Source: Marinobacter sp. (lineage in GTDB: Bacteria; Pseudomonadota; Gammaproteobacteria; Pseudomonadales; Oleiphilaceae). Taken from it: DNA of 64,000 nt. The stretch covers positions 1-64,000 of the forward strand of contig JAGPVT010000184.1 of NCBI GenBank assembly GCA_018066865.1, written 5' to 3'. Below the pieces are notes generated by a model. It was not told the origin of the DNA and ran no database searches. It saw only the letters and a list, made by a program, of their open reading frames with translations. The position numbers and the translations under genes are program-made. Below, piece after piece: positions 28,183 to 37,626 of this stretch (position 1 is its first letter; the number at the start of each line of letters is the position of its first letter).

Positions 28183-29214
28183 ATGACCAACCCTCAAGAA
28201 AAGTACGCACTCAAAGAGCTGAACCTGGAAACCACTTTCGGTGGTATGGGTAAGGAAATTGAGTGTGATGTCCCCGTGATCGACCTGACCGATTTTGATC
28301 TGCGCCGGGAAGAGATTACGGATCAACTGTGGCGAGCGGCCACGGAAGTCGGTTTTTTCCAGTTATCAGGGCATGGATTGGACCTGGCGCTGATAAAGCA
28401 GGCCTTCGGTCTGTCTGAACGTTTCTTCGCTCTGCCGGAGTCGGAGAAACAGCGCTACCCGCTTAAGAAAGGCCTCAACTCGGGCTGGGAGTTCAGATCA
28501 CAGGTGCGGCCATCCACCGGTACAGCGGATGATAAGGAGTCATTCCAGATCACTCTGCCGCACATGGATGACCTTTGGCCAAACCAGACAGTGGTACCTG
28601 AATTTCATCGGGTTATGCTGGATTTCGAACACAAGGCTTGGCAGTTGGGCATGAAGGTCTTGTCGTGTTTTGCAGAGCGATTGGGTTTTGAGCGAGACTT
28701 CTTCACTCGTGCCCATGACCGGGGCCACGAAGAGTATCAGAGCACGCTACGCCTGTTGCATTACTTGCCGCTACCCGAAGGCACAACCCCCGATGCGTCT
28801 ATCTGGCGGGCGGGGGCGCACACAGACTTCGACTGCCTCACAATGGTGTTCCAACAGGAGAACCAGGGCGGCTTGCAGGTTAGCCCGGGCAAGGACGCTG
28901 AAGGAAAAGGTGATGAGCGTGAGTGGTTCACGGTTACTCCGAAGGAAGAGCGTATTACCTGTAATATTGGCGACATGCTGATGCGCTGGAGTGATGATCG
29001 TCTGAAATCCACTCTGCACAGAGTGCGGATGCCGAAACCGGGTGACTACAATGGTCCTCGCTACAGCATGGCGTTCTTCTGCCAGGCCAACAAGGATCAG
29101 ATCATTCGGGGCCCGGAGGAGAAGTATCCTCCGATTTCAGCCCGTGATTACCTCATGCAGCGTATTCAGGCGAACTTCGATTCGGCTGAGAAAGCAGCAA
29201 CAGCAATGAAGTAA
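28183..29214 (+). CDS. 2-oxoglutarate/Fe(II)-dependent oxygenase (IPNS-like)
   Basis: A 343-residue enzyme of the isopenicillin N synthase-like family, starting at ATG 28183 with GGGAGG upstream. The iron triad is H213-x-D215 (GAHTDFDCL) with H279 (STLHRV). The 2-oxoglutarate-binding R293-x-S295 (PRYSM) is present. The reaction is not known. Its place inside a purine catabolism island suggests hydroxylation or N-demethylation of a purine or a breakdown product. It is unrelated to the TauD-type xanthine hydroxylase XanA. Confidence 0.85.
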   Translation: MTNPQEKYALKELNLETTFGGMGKEIECDVPVIDLTDFDLRREEITDQLWRAATEVGFFQLSGHGLDLALIKQAFGLSERFFALPESEKQRYPLKKGLNSGWEFRSQVRPSTGTADDKESFQITLPHMDDLWPNQTVVPEFHRVMLDFEHKAWQLGMKVLSCFAERLGFERDFFTRAHDRGHEEYQSTLRLLHYLPLPEGTTPDASIWRAGAHTDFDCLTMVFQQENQGGLQVSPGKDAEGKGDEREWFTVTPKEERITCNIGDMLMRWSDDRLKSTLHRVRMPKPGDYNGPRYSMAFFCQANKDQIIRGPEEKYPPISARDYLMQRIQANFDSAEKAATAMK

Positions 29215-29243
29215 CCAAAGCCATGAGGTGAAAGCACCACTCG

Positions 29244-29277
29244 AAAAAAAGCCTCCTGTTGGGGGCTTTTTGTTTTT
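29244..29277. terminator. terminator between the oxygenase gene and puuD
   Basis: AAAAGCCTCC pairs with GGGGGCTTTT around TGTT. There is a T-run on the plus side and an A-run on the other, so it can end transcription from both convergent genes. Confidence 0.85.
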
Positions 29278-29282
29278 CTCTG

Positions 29283-30485
29283 TTACTCCGGTTGGTTGGT
29301 TATCAGCCATTGTCCAAGTTGCTGGCGTTCCTCGTCGGTCATGCCGGTAACGTTACCCAGCGGCATGTAATGGGAGTCAACAGCAACTTGTCGAACCTTG
29401 CCAGCGTGGCTTGCCAGCAGTGATAGCTCATCAAACATAATGCCCGCTGGCGGCGACTGGAATGCCGGATGGCTGGGGGCGTTGGAGTGGCAGGCCACAC
29501 AGTGAGTGCTGATGATGGCACTTGCCGTTTCGTCACTCACGACCTGGCCATCGGCAGCTACTGATGTGACTGGAGCCGGGGCGATAGCCCAGATCAAAGT
29601 GGCGGTGAGGAGGGCGGCAACCACCAGTATCCATGGCTGGTTGATGTCCCTGTGTCGCAAGTTGAAGTAATGCCTGGCAAAAGCGGCAATAAATCCAATT
29701 GAGGCAAGAACGGCCCAGCCATGGGGATGACCATAAAGTAACGGGTAATGGTTACTGATCATGATCAGCAGAATTGGCAATGTCAGGTAATTGTTGTGGG
29801 TCGACCGCAGCTTGGCAAGCATGGCCAGGCGGGCAACCCGCGCGCCCGGATCACCACCTTTTTCAATTGCTTTTACCAGTGCTCTCTGGGAAGGAACGAT
29901 TCCCAGGAAGACGTTGGCGACCATGATGGTTCCGATAATGGCGCCCACATGAATATAAGCACCACGCCCGGTGAACACCTGGAACAGGCCCCAGTCTGCC
30001 AGAACGAGAATGGCGAATAGCGTCAGGCCAAAGGCCTTGCCGTTATCCGCCAGAGGGCTGCGAATCAGCGCTTCGTATATGGCCAGCACGACGGCGATGG
30101 TGCCCAGGCCAATGGCTATGGCGGTGCCGATACTGATGTCTGCTTTCGACGGATCAATCAGGTAGCCGGGTGACCCCATGTAGTAGACAACGAACAGCAG
30201 AGCCAGGCCGCTGAGCAGTGTCGAGTATGCTTCCCATTTGAACCAGTGCAGTTCATTGGGCATTTCCTTGGGGCTGAGCTTGTACTTGGCAATTTCGTAA
30301 ATGCCGCCGCCATGGATCGCCCAGAGATCACCTTTGATGCCTTCCTGCTTTTTCCATTCCGGCGGTTCCCGCAGATGGTTGTCCAGCCAGACAAAGTAGA
30401 ACGAAGCACCGATCCAGGCGACTCCGGCAATTACATGGAACCAGCGAACCAGAAGGGATAGCCATTCACTCAGGTATGCTTCCAT
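29283..30485 (-). CDS. puuD: urate hydroxylase PuuD (membrane urate oxidase with cytochrome c domain)
   Basis: A 400-residue protein with an N-terminal multi-helix Urate_ox_N domain (about residues 1-300) and a C-terminal cytochrome c domain with CVACH (C329, C332, H333). It converts urate to 5-hydroxyisourate, passing electrons to the respiratory chain rather than making H2O2. It is the last gene of the leftward purine operon, 3 bases after guaD. Confidence 0.93.
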   Translation of the reverse strand: MEAYLSEWLSLLVRWFHVIAGVAWIGASFYFVWLDNHLREPPEWKKQEGIKGDLWAIHGGGIYEIAKYKLSPKEMPNELHWFKWEAYSTLLSGLALLFVVYYMGSPGYLIDPSKADISIGTAIAIGLGTIAVVLAIYEALIRSPLADNGKAFGLTLFAILVLADWGLFQVFTGRGAYIHVGAIIGTIMVANVFLGIVPSQRALVKAIEKGGDPGARVARLAMLAKLRSTHNNYLTLPILLIMISNHYPLLYGHPHGWAVLASIGFIAAFARHYFNLRHRDINQPWILVVAALLTATLIWAIAPAPVTSVAADGQVVSDETASAIISTHCVACHSNAPSHPAFQSPPAGIMFDELSLLASHAGKVRQVAVDSHYMPLGNVTGMTDEERQQLGQWLITNQPE

Positions 30486-30488
30486 GGG

Positions 30489-31877
30489 TCAGCCTCCTTG
30501 CATGGGGGAAAGGGGGAGCGAGGCCTCGGATTGGGGTATGGCGGGCCTTTGATGCCGTACTTTACCGGCCACCACTGTGGCGGCGACGGCCCGGTCATCT
30601 CCGAGAATCATCAGGTTGAACAGTGTTTCCGAAAGGTTGTTTATATAGGGCTCCTTCATGCTCAACATCGGGGAGGCGTGGTGATCCAGCACCACAAAGT
30701 CAGCCAGGTTTCCGGGCTGGAAGTTGCCGCACTCATCATCCCGGTGAAGGATTCGGGCGTTTCCCAGAGTGGCCAGGTAGAAGGCTTGCCAGGGGGTCAT
30801 GGTTTGGCCTCGCAGGCGGCAGACTTTGTAGGCCTCAGCCATGGTGGCCAGCATTGAAAGACTGGTGCCGCCGCCGACATCTGAGGCGAGACCGACGGCT
30901 ACGTCTGCATTGCGGGCGGCGCGGAAATCGAACAGGCCGCTACCAAGAAAGGTGTTGGATGTGGGGCAAAAGGCAACCCGGCTGCCGGTGTCTGCCAGTC
31001 GCCGGCGATCTTCATCGTCGATGTGGATGCCGTGGGCCAGCACGGTATGATCTCCGAGCAGCCCATAGTGATCGTAGATGTCGAGGTAGCTTGTGCGTTC
31101 GGGGAAGAGTTCGCGGACCCATGTGATCTCCCCGATGTTCTCGGCCCAGTGGGTCTGCACCATGGCATCCGGATACTCCTCAGCCAGCTGTCCGGCGAGG
31201 GCTAACTGCTCCGGTGTGGAGGTGGCGGCAAAGCGGGGCGTAATGGCGTAACGCTGGCGGCCACGGCGGTGCCACTTCTTCAGCAATGCCAGGCTGTCAG
31301 TGTAGCTACCGGAGGTCGTGTCTTTCAGATCTTCCGGTGCGTACCGATCCATCATCACCTTGCCGGCGGTCAACCCCATGCCACGCTCTTCGGCGGCCTC
31401 GAACAAAGCGTCGACCGACTCGGGGTGTGACGTGCAGAACACCAATGCCGATGTAGTGCCGTGGCACAACAGCAGATCGGTGAACCGGCGGGCTTCGACC
31501 CTGGCCCAGTCAACATCGCTGAAACGTGCCTCGTGCGGGAATGTGTAGGTTTCCAGCCAGTCGAGCAGTTGTGCGCCATAGCTGGCCATAACGCCAAGTT
31601 GTGGCATATGTACGTGTGTGTCGATAAAACCGGGAACAATCAGGCCGTCCTGCCAGCAGGTAACCTGAGTGGCGGCTGGCAACCGTGGCAGCCATTCGCT
31701 GGCCGCGCCTGCGGCAATCACCTTGCCCTGATGCAGAACAAGCAGGCCGTCCTCGAAGTACGCCATGCTGTGCGGCCTGGGCTCCGGATCATTGCCGGGA
31801 TCGTCCAGGAAATGCAGCAGGGCCCCACGATGCGCTTCGCAGCCATCGGGCAGTGTTGTGTCGGAGAATGTGCTCAT
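30489..31877 (-). CDS. guaD: guanine deaminase
   Basis: A 462-residue amidohydrolase converting guanine to xanthine. Zinc ligands lie in DTHVHMPQ, the HWAEN motif, AHGIHI and SDVGGGTS, all typical of GuaD. I start at ATG 31877, which overlaps the uraH stop by one base. The longer upstream frame has no better ribosome site. Its product is the substrate of XdhAB in the same operon. Confidence 0.94.
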   Translation of the reverse strand: MSTFSDTTLPDGCEAHRGALLHFLDDPGNDPEPRPHSMAYFEDGLLVLHQGKVIAAGAASEWLPRLPAATQVTCWQDGLIVPGFIDTHVHMPQLGVMASYGAQLLDWLETYTFPHEARFSDVDWARVEARRFTDLLLCHGTTSALVFCTSHPESVDALFEAAEERGMGLTAGKVMMDRYAPEDLKDTTSGSYTDSLALLKKWHRRGRQRYAITPRFAATSTPEQLALAGQLAEEYPDAMVQTHWAENIGEITWVRELFPERTSYLDIYDHYGLLGDHTVLAHGIHIDDEDRRRLADTGSRVAFCPTSNTFLGSGLFDFRAARNADVAVGLASDVGGGTSLSMLATMAEAYKVCRLRGQTMTPWQAFYLATLGNARILHRDDECGNFQPGNLADFVVLDHHASPMLSMKEPYINNLSETLFNLMILGDDRAVAATVVAGKVRHQRPAIPQSEASLPLSPMQGG

Positions 31878-32221
31878 CAGCTTCCCCGGTAGGTTGAGAA
31901 GCCCCACTGGTTCAGCAGCAGAGGGACGTGGTAATGGGCGTCAGGATCATTGACTTGAAAATCCAGGCAGACCTCGGGGAAGAAGGTGCTCAGCCCACGG
32001 GACTGATACCAGTCGCCGGTGGCGAACCGGAGCCGGTAGTGGCCGGGCTCAATGGGCGTGTCGAACCAGTTCATTACGCGCCCGTCGTTGTCGGTAGTGC
32101 CTTGGGCGATGCTGGTTTCTTGCTGGTCTTTGATCCGATACAGGGAAACGCTGACTCCGGCAGCGGGATTGCCGCTCCCCAGGTCCAGAATGTGCGTGGT
32201 CACGGGGCTCTTCAGGCTCAT
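31877..32221 (-). CDS. uraH: 5-hydroxyisourate hydrolase (transthyretin-like)
   Basis: A 114-residue protein with the N-terminal HILDLGSGNPAAGVSVSLY and the C-terminal signature YRGS that defines this family. It opens 5-hydroxyisourate to OHCU. There is no signal peptide, so it is cytoplasmic. It is coupled by overlaps to uraD upstream and guaD downstream. Confidence 0.95.
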   Translation of the reverse strand: MSLKSPVTTHILDLGSGNPAAGVSVSLYRIKDQQETSIAQGTTDNDGRVMNWFDTPIEPGHYRLRFATGDWYQSRGLSTFFPEVCLDFQVNDPDAHYHVPLLLNQWGFSTYRGS

Positions 32222-32718
32222 AGCAGTTTCTCCAGTCGTAGTTCGGTGATTTTTGCCTGTTCGGCGGCCGCGGTCGCTATTTCCTGAGCTCGGGTCTGAG
32301 TCAGGCGTGATTCCAGAAGCTCCAGCATTTCCTCGGCGGATTTACCGGTGGCACACACAATGAAGATAAAACCGAATTTCTCCTGATAGGCGTCGTTGCA
32401 GGCCTTCAGTCGCTGCAGAATTTCCTCCGGGGCCTGGCGGGCACCTGCCTGTTCACCGCTGGCCATTGCCCGCGTGCTGGCGTATTTCGCTCGCAGGCTG
32501 TCGATATCGCCTATTTTCGGGTGCGCGCTGAAGGCCTGAAGCCAGTCCTGTTCTGTCAGCTTTGGCCACAGGTCACGGCTTTGGGTGATCAGGGCGCTTT
32601 TGTCACGATAGGGCAGGCCTTCCAGCATGCCCTCTACCCAGGTTTCAGCGGCACAGCAGTTTCGCAGCTGAGCTTCTGCTTCATCCCGGGGCAGGGTGTT
32701 GAGTGTTTCTGCGGTCAT
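32218..32718 (-). CDS. uraD: OHCU decarboxylase
   Basis: A 166-residue 2-oxo-4-hydroxy-4-carboxy-5-ureidoimidazoline decarboxylase making (S)-allantoin. The catalytic histidine lies in SAHPKIGDID, and KFGFIFIVCATGKSAEEML is the usual C-terminal signature. It overlaps xdhC and uraH by 4 bases each. Confidence 0.95.
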   Translation of the reverse strand: MTAETLNTLPRDEAEAQLRNCCAAETWVEGMLEGLPYRDKSALITQSRDLWPKLTEQDWLQAFSAHPKIGDIDSLRAKYASTRAMASGEQAGARQAPEEILQRLKACNDAYQEKFGFIFIVCATGKSAEEMLELLESRLTQTRAQEIATAAAEQAKITELRLEKLL

Positions 32719-33578
32719 TCGGAGATGTCTCCTGTCTCAGTGTTTTTGATCAGCCCCTTGAGCTCCTTCCAGGGCAGGCCCCGGCGTGCTGGTGTTGTCT
32801 GAGAGGGCGAGACGGCCAGGCTGAGGAGTTCGGCACTGATGGAAACAGCGACCTCCATCGGGCGCTTTCCAGGTACATCGGTGCGCCCGACGGGGCAGCG
32901 AATGCTGTTAATGTCGGCGGCACTGAAGCCCCGGTGGTCCAGTCGTTTGCGGAACCGCTCGGCCTTGGTGTCCGAGCCAATCAGGCCAATGCCTGCGCAC
33001 TCTCCTTTGGTCAGGAGGGTGCGACAGAGTTCGAAGTCCAGCTGGTGGTTGTGGGTCAGGATCAGCACTTGTTTGCCGGCACACAATGCCGGGGCATCGC
33101 CGACAGGATCATCTGTGTGGTGAATCCGGACATTGCCCGGGCAATCAGCCGGAAACTGTTCGGCGCGTTCATCTACCCAGGTAATTCGCCAGGGTAATCC
33201 GCCAAGAATTGTCACCAGGGCTTTAGCTACATGGCCAGCGCCAAAAATAACCAGTTCCTGTTCGCACCCCGGGTTAGCCTCCAGGAGAACCGAGACGCTT
33301 CCGCCGCAACACTGACCAAGGCTCGCGCCCAGGGGGAAATTGGCCATTTCGCTGGTAAAGTCCTGCCTGGCCAGGCGCTCCCTTGCCTGTTGGCAGATCC
33401 GGTATTCCAGGTGTCCGCCACCAATGGTGTCGTAGCTCTGCGAGCCCGTGACCACCATCTTGCTGGAGGGCTCGCGGGGCACTGAACCTGTAACTCCCAG
33501 TACCGTCACCAGAACATAGGGCTCGCCTTGGTCTTCACACAGAGCAACGGCCTGGTACCAGTTAAGCCGGCGATCCAT
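32715..33578 (-). CDS. xdhC: xanthine dehydrogenase accessory protein XdhC
   Basis: A 287-residue XdhC/CoxI protein that binds molybdenum cofactor, assists its sulfuration and inserts it into XdhB. The Rossmann motif is VIFGAGHVAKAL and the N-terminal domain has CCGGSVSVLLE. It follows xdhB with a one-base overlap. Confidence 0.93.
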   Translation of the reverse strand: MDRRLNWYQAVALCEDQGEPYVLVTVLGVTGSVPREPSSKMVVTGSQSYDTIGGGHLEYRICQQARERLARQDFTSEMANFPLGASLGQCCGGSVSVLLEANPGCEQELVIFGAGHVAKALVTILGGLPWRITWVDERAEQFPADCPGNVRIHHTDDPVGDAPALCAGKQVLILTHNHQLDFELCRTLLTKGECAGIGLIGSDTKAERFRKRLDHRGFSAADINSIRCPVGRTDVPGKRPMEVAVSISAELLSLAVSPSQTTPARRGLPWKELKGLIKNTETGDISE

Positions 33579-35932
33579 CAGGCACTCTCCTTATGCTGTT
33601 CCTGCGATGCCTGACACGCGGTGATCGCAGCCAGTACCCGCTCTGGCGTTGCAGGGGTGTCCAGTGGCGGGCTGAAGCGATAGTCGGTGATGCTGGAAAC
33701 CGCGTCGCGGAGCGCGCTCCATACAGCGATGCCGAGCATCAGCGGTGGTTCGCCCACGGCCTTGGAATGAAATACCGTGGCTTCGCGGTTCGGGCTGTTT
33801 GGCAGCAACCCGACGCGCAGATCCGGCGGGCAGTCTGATACCGCAGGAATTTTGTAATTGGCGGGGCCAGTGGTCAGCAGCTTGCCATCATTGCTGTAAA
33901 CCAGTTCCTCGGTCGTGAGCCAGCCCATACCCTGGACAAAACCACCCTCAATCTGGCCAATATCGATCTCCGGATTCAGCGAACGTCCGGCGTCGAAAAG
34001 GATGTCGGTGCGCATTACCCGGTATTCCCCGGTTAATGTATCCACCACCACTTCGGAACAGGCTGCGCAGTTTGAGTAGTACAGAAACGGGTGTCCCGTA
34101 CCTGTTTTGGGATCGTAGTGGATCTTCGGTGTGGCGTAGAAACCGGATGATGAAAGGGGAATCCGGTTCATGTAGGCGGACTGAATAAACGTTTCCCAGG
34201 ACATTGTCAGGTCGTTGATCTGTACCTGATTGTCCGCAAATGTCACGTCTTCAGGTGCAGCGGACCAGTGGCTGGCCGCAAATTCCGTCAGGCCGGCCAT
34301 AAGCTTCTCGCAGGCATCCAGCGCTGCCATGCCGTTCAGGTCAGAGCCCGATGATGCGGCAGTAGGTGAGGTGTTGGGCACCTTGTCGGTACGGGTTGCG
34401 GATACCTTTACGCGTTCAATGTCGACCTGGAAGGCCGATGCGACAACTTGCGCCACCTTGATGTAAAGGCCTTGCCCCATCTCGGTACCGCCATGGTTTA
34501 CCTGGATACTGCCATCTGTATAAATGTTTACCAGAGCGCCCGCCTGGTTGAGGTGCTTGGCGGTGAACGATATCCCGAATTTAACCGGCGTCAGAGCCAG
34601 TCCATGCTTGAGTATCGGGCTGGACTGGTTGAAGGCAGTAATGTCACTGCGCCTTTTGCGGTAGTCGGAGCTGGCTTCGAGTTTCTCGAGGAGTTCCGGG
34701 AGTACGTGTTGTTCAATTGTCTGGCCGTAGTGGGTCGTATCCCGCCCCGGCCGGTAAAGGTTGAGTTTGCGGATGTCGAGTGGGTCCCGGCCGAGATGGC
34801 GGGCAATATCGTCCATGGCGTGCTCAATGATCATCATGCCCTGTGGGCCACCGAACCCCCGGAATGCCGTATTGGATACCGTGTGGGTTTTGCAGCGGTG
34901 ACCGGTCACCCTTGCCTGGTCCAGGTAGTAGGCGTTGTCGGCGTGGAACATGGCCCGGTCAACTATGGCGTCAGACAGGTCCGGGGAATTGCCGCAACGC
35001 CCGGCAACCATAAGGTCAGCGCCGAGGATCAGGCCATCGTCATCAAAGCCTATGTCGTAGGTGTTGTAAAAGTCGTGTCGTTTGCCGGTCTGGATCATGT
35101 CATCCGGGCGGGACAAACGGTATTTCACCGGCCGGTTGGTGGCATTGGCAAGCAGTGCCGCGATACAGGCCACAGGTGCGGCCTGGGTTTCCTTGCCACC
35201 AAAACCTCCACCCATTCTGCGAACCTCAGCATGAACTTCGTGGATGGGCAGCCCCAGTACTTCAGCCACCAGCTTCTGAACTTCAGAAGGGTGCTGGCTT
35301 GAGGTATGAACGAACATGCCCCTGTCTTCGGTAGGCTCGGCCAGCGAGGCCTGGCCTTCGAGATAAAAGTGTTCCTGACCACCCACGAACTGTTCTCCGC
35401 TGAGGCGGTTAGGTGCCTGTGCCAGCGCTTGGTCAGGTTGACCTCGTTGTTGTGTCTGGCTGGGGCGAACAAAGAATTCTTTGTTGAGCGCCTGGGTAAC
35501 GGTTACGACGGCATCAAGGGTCTCGTACTCAACCTTTGCCAGCTTCGCTGCCTTGCGGGCCGCTTCATGGGAAGTTGCGGCGACGGCGAAGACCGGCTGG
35601 CCGATGTATTCAACGATGTTGTCAGCGAGAACCGGGTCGCCCGGAAAAACCGGCCCGATATCCAGGTGCCCGGGTACGTCTTTGGCGGTAATGACTGCAA
35701 TAACACCGGGGTATTGGCGAACCGCGTCCAGGTCCATGGACACTATGCGGGCATGAGCCTGTTCGCTGTGGCCCACAGCTGCGTGGAGAATGCCCTCGGG
35801 CGTGGGCATGTCATCAATATAGCGCGCCTGGCCACTGACGTGTTTCCAGGCACTGTCGTGCTTGACGCTGTGACCAGCCAGCCCGCGGGCGCTGTGCGCC
35901 GGAGCCGGCGTGTTCAGGGGGAGTTTACGCAT
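33578..35932 (-). CDS. xdhB: xanthine dehydrogenase molybdenum subunit XdhB
   Basis: A 784-residue large subunit with molybdopterin-binding segments GGGFGGKETQ and NTAFRGFGGPQGM and the active-site glutamate in KAVGEPPLMLGIAVWSA. It oxidises hypoxanthine and xanthine to urate. It overlaps xdhA by 8 bases. Confidence 0.95.
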   Translation of the reverse strand: MRKLPLNTPAPAHSARGLAGHSVKHDSAWKHVSGQARYIDDMPTPEGILHAAVGHSEQAHARIVSMDLDAVRQYPGVIAVITAKDVPGHLDIGPVFPGDPVLADNIVEYIGQPVFAVAATSHEAARKAAKLAKVEYETLDAVVTVTQALNKEFFVRPSQTQQRGQPDQALAQAPNRLSGEQFVGGQEHFYLEGQASLAEPTEDRGMFVHTSSQHPSEVQKLVAEVLGLPIHEVHAEVRRMGGGFGGKETQAAPVACIAALLANATNRPVKYRLSRPDDMIQTGKRHDFYNTYDIGFDDDGLILGADLMVAGRCGNSPDLSDAIVDRAMFHADNAYYLDQARVTGHRCKTHTVSNTAFRGFGGPQGMMIIEHAMDDIARHLGRDPLDIRKLNLYRPGRDTTHYGQTIEQHVLPELLEKLEASSDYRKRRSDITAFNQSSPILKHGLALTPVKFGISFTAKHLNQAGALVNIYTDGSIQVNHGGTEMGQGLYIKVAQVVASAFQVDIERVKVSATRTDKVPNTSPTAASSGSDLNGMAALDACEKLMAGLTEFAASHWSAAPEDVTFADNQVQINDLTMSWETFIQSAYMNRIPLSSSGFYATPKIHYDPKTGTGHPFLYYSNCAACSEVVVDTLTGEYRVMRTDILFDAGRSLNPEIDIGQIEGGFVQGMGWLTTEELVYSNDGKLLTTGPANYKIPAVSDCPPDLRVGLLPNSPNREATVFHSKAVGEPPLMLGIAVWSALRDAVSSITDYRFSPPLDTPATPERVLAAITACQASQEQHKESA

Positions 35933-37388
35933 AGTCGGTCACCATCAGTTGTTCGCCGGGCAGGGAGGTAGACGCCAGTAAGGTACGTCGTAACAGGTTG
36001 CCAGCAACCTGCAGTCGATAGCCGGAGGAGGCGCGAACATCGCTCAGAGGCGAGAAATCACTGGCCAGGGCTGTCATTGCAGTCTGCAAGGTTTCTTCGT
36101 TCCAGGGCTGGCCGGTCAGGGCGGCTTCTGCATGGGCGGCTCGCGCAGGGATGGCTGCCATGCCACCGAAGGCGAGGCGGCAGGCACGGACAACGCCGTT
36201 ATCGACCGTCAGGCGGAAGGCTCCCAGAACCGCCGAGATATCATCATCCAGGCGTTTGGAGACCTTGTAGATGTAAAGGGTCTCGTTGGCTTCGGGTACT
36301 GGCACCCGCACCGAATGAATGAACTCGCCGGGCTGGAGAGTGGTCTGTTTATAGCCCTGGAAAAACGCTTCCAGTGGCAAGCGGCGTTCGCCTTTGGGGC
36401 CATCCAGTACCAGTATCGCACCGAGCGCGATCAGGGGAGGCGGCATGTCACCAACAGGCGAGGCGTTGGCAATATTGCCCCCCAGCGTACCCCGGTTGCG
36501 GATCTGAAGAGATCCCAAACGGTCCAGCATGGCATCAAAAGCCGGCCAGAGTTCACACAGGGACGCCCGGAACCGCTGGTAAGTTGCGGCAGCGCCGATC
36601 ACCAGTTCATTCCCGTCCAGAGTGCAACCTTGCAACTCGGGTATGCGCTCCAGGCTTATCAGATGGTTCAGGGTCCTGAGTTGCTGGGTAATCTCCAGCA
36701 TCAGGTCGGTGCCACCGGCCACCAGCCGTGAGTCGGGGGCTTCGCGGCGCAGGGTACGGAGTTCTTCCAGGCTCACAGGTGAGTCATAGCGGGTGCCTTG
36801 AGGCGTGTTCAGTGTAAAACTTTCCTGGTGAATCCCCGCCAGTTCCGGTGCCGGGAGCCTGTTGGTCATTGCTGCCGCAGGATGATCCGAATCCGGCTTC
36901 CATTCCTCAACCATGGCCTGGTGGCTCGCCTCAATAATAGGCCGGTAGCCGGTACACCGGCACAGGTTGCCAGACAAGGCTTCAAGAATCTGGCCGTTAC
37001 TGGTCTCACCTTCTTTTCGATTGGCGTGCAGGGCGGCCAGGGACATAACGATGCCGGGTGTGCAGAAGCCGCACTGAGCACCGTGCTTTTCTACCATGTT
37101 GCTCTGAACGGGATGGCCAGGCTCCTGCTGGAAGGCTTCAATGGTGATGAGTTCCTTGCCGTGAAGACTGCCTAGAAGGGTGATGCAACTGTTTATTGCC
37201 TGATAGCAGGTGCTCCCTCTCGGGCCAGGTGTACCGGTAATGACAGTGCAGGCGCCACAGTCACCGGAGGCGCATCCCTCTTTGGTGCCGGTAAGTCGCA
37301 TTTTGGTGCGTAACCATTCCAGGATGCTCAAATTTGGGTCGACCTGGTCAAGTTTTTCAATTTGACCGTTTAGAAGGAATTCGATCAC
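35925..37388 (-). CDS. xdhA: xanthine dehydrogenase small subunit XdhA (2Fe-2S and FAD)
   Basis: Starting at GTG 37388, with GGAGAG just upstream, this gives 487 residues, the usual XdhA length. The frame is open further upstream but without family sequence. It has the plant-type 2Fe-2S motif (CASGDCGACTV), the second 2Fe-2S domain (CGFCTPG, CRCTGYRP) and an FAD-binding domain (LVAGGTDL; RNRGTLGGNIANASP). It is the first gene of a seven-gene leftward operon with overlaps or minimal gaps throughout. Confidence 0.93.
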   Translation of the reverse strand: MIEFLLNGQIEKLDQVDPNLSILEWLRTKMRLTGTKEGCASGDCGACTVITGTPGPRGSTCYQAINSCITLLGSLHGKELITIEAFQQEPGHPVQSNMVEKHGAQCGFCTPGIVMSLAALHANRKEGETSNGQILEALSGNLCRCTGYRPIIEASHQAMVEEWKPDSDHPAAAMTNRLPAPELAGIHQESFTLNTPQGTRYDSPVSLEELRTLRREAPDSRLVAGGTDLMLEITQQLRTLNHLISLERIPELQGCTLDGNELVIGAAATYQRFRASLCELWPAFDAMLDRLGSLQIRNRGTLGGNIANASPVGDMPPPLIALGAILVLDGPKGERRLPLEAFFQGYKQTTLQPGEFIHSVRVPVPEANETLYIYKVSKRLDDDISAVLGAFRLTVDNGVVRACRLAFGGMAAIPARAAHAEAALTGQPWNEETLQTAMTALASDFSPLSDVRASSGYRLQVAGNLLRRTLLASTSLPGEQLMVTDYA

Positions 37389-37478
37389 AGCTCTCTCCGC
37401 TAGCAGTCTATTTGCGGTGTTTCGGGGTGTCCTGCCTTTGGCTACAGGCAGGCTGCTCAATGTTTCATGAAGGGTTTC

Positions 37479-37494
37479 TGCAAAAAGCTGACCA
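37479..37494 (-). promoter_or_regulatory. sigma-54-type promoter of the xdh operon
   Basis: On the minus strand: TGGTCA-GCTTT-TTGCA, with GG and GC spaced by 10, a perfect -12 half and a T-run. It is about 90 bases before the xdhA start. Confidence 0.6.
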
Positions 37495-37502
37495 ATTGGT
37501 TT
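37489..37502. promoter_or_regulatory. RutR-like half-perfect palindrome at the xdhA promoter
   Basis: TGACCA-AT-TGGTTT: a perfect left half and four of six bases in the right half. It overlaps the -24 element of the leftward promoter, so a bound repressor would block it directly. Confidence 0.55.
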
Positions 37503-37533
37503 ATTTCATTGTTTTTTGAAGTTCATTAATTTT

Positions 37534-37549
37534 TGGCAAGCATATTGCT
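37534..37549 (+). promoter_or_regulatory. sigma-54-type promoter of the purine ABC operon
   Basis: TGGCAA-GCATA-TTGCT has the GG-N10-GC spacing, a good -24 half and a consensus -12 half. It predicts a start of transcription near 37560. Confidence 0.6.
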
Positions 37550-37563
37550 GATACCCAAAATGT

Positions 37564-37577
37564 TGATTGTTTGGTCA
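37564..37577. promoter_or_regulatory. RutR-like palindrome at the ABC operon start
   Basis: TGATTG-TT-TGGTCA: a perfect right half and a poor left half. It lies at the predicted transcription start, the same relative position as the site at 52993. Confidence 0.5.
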
Positions 37578-37626
37578 GTTTATGAGTTTGGCGGCCAGAT
37601 ACATTGGAATGAACATGGGGCTGTGT

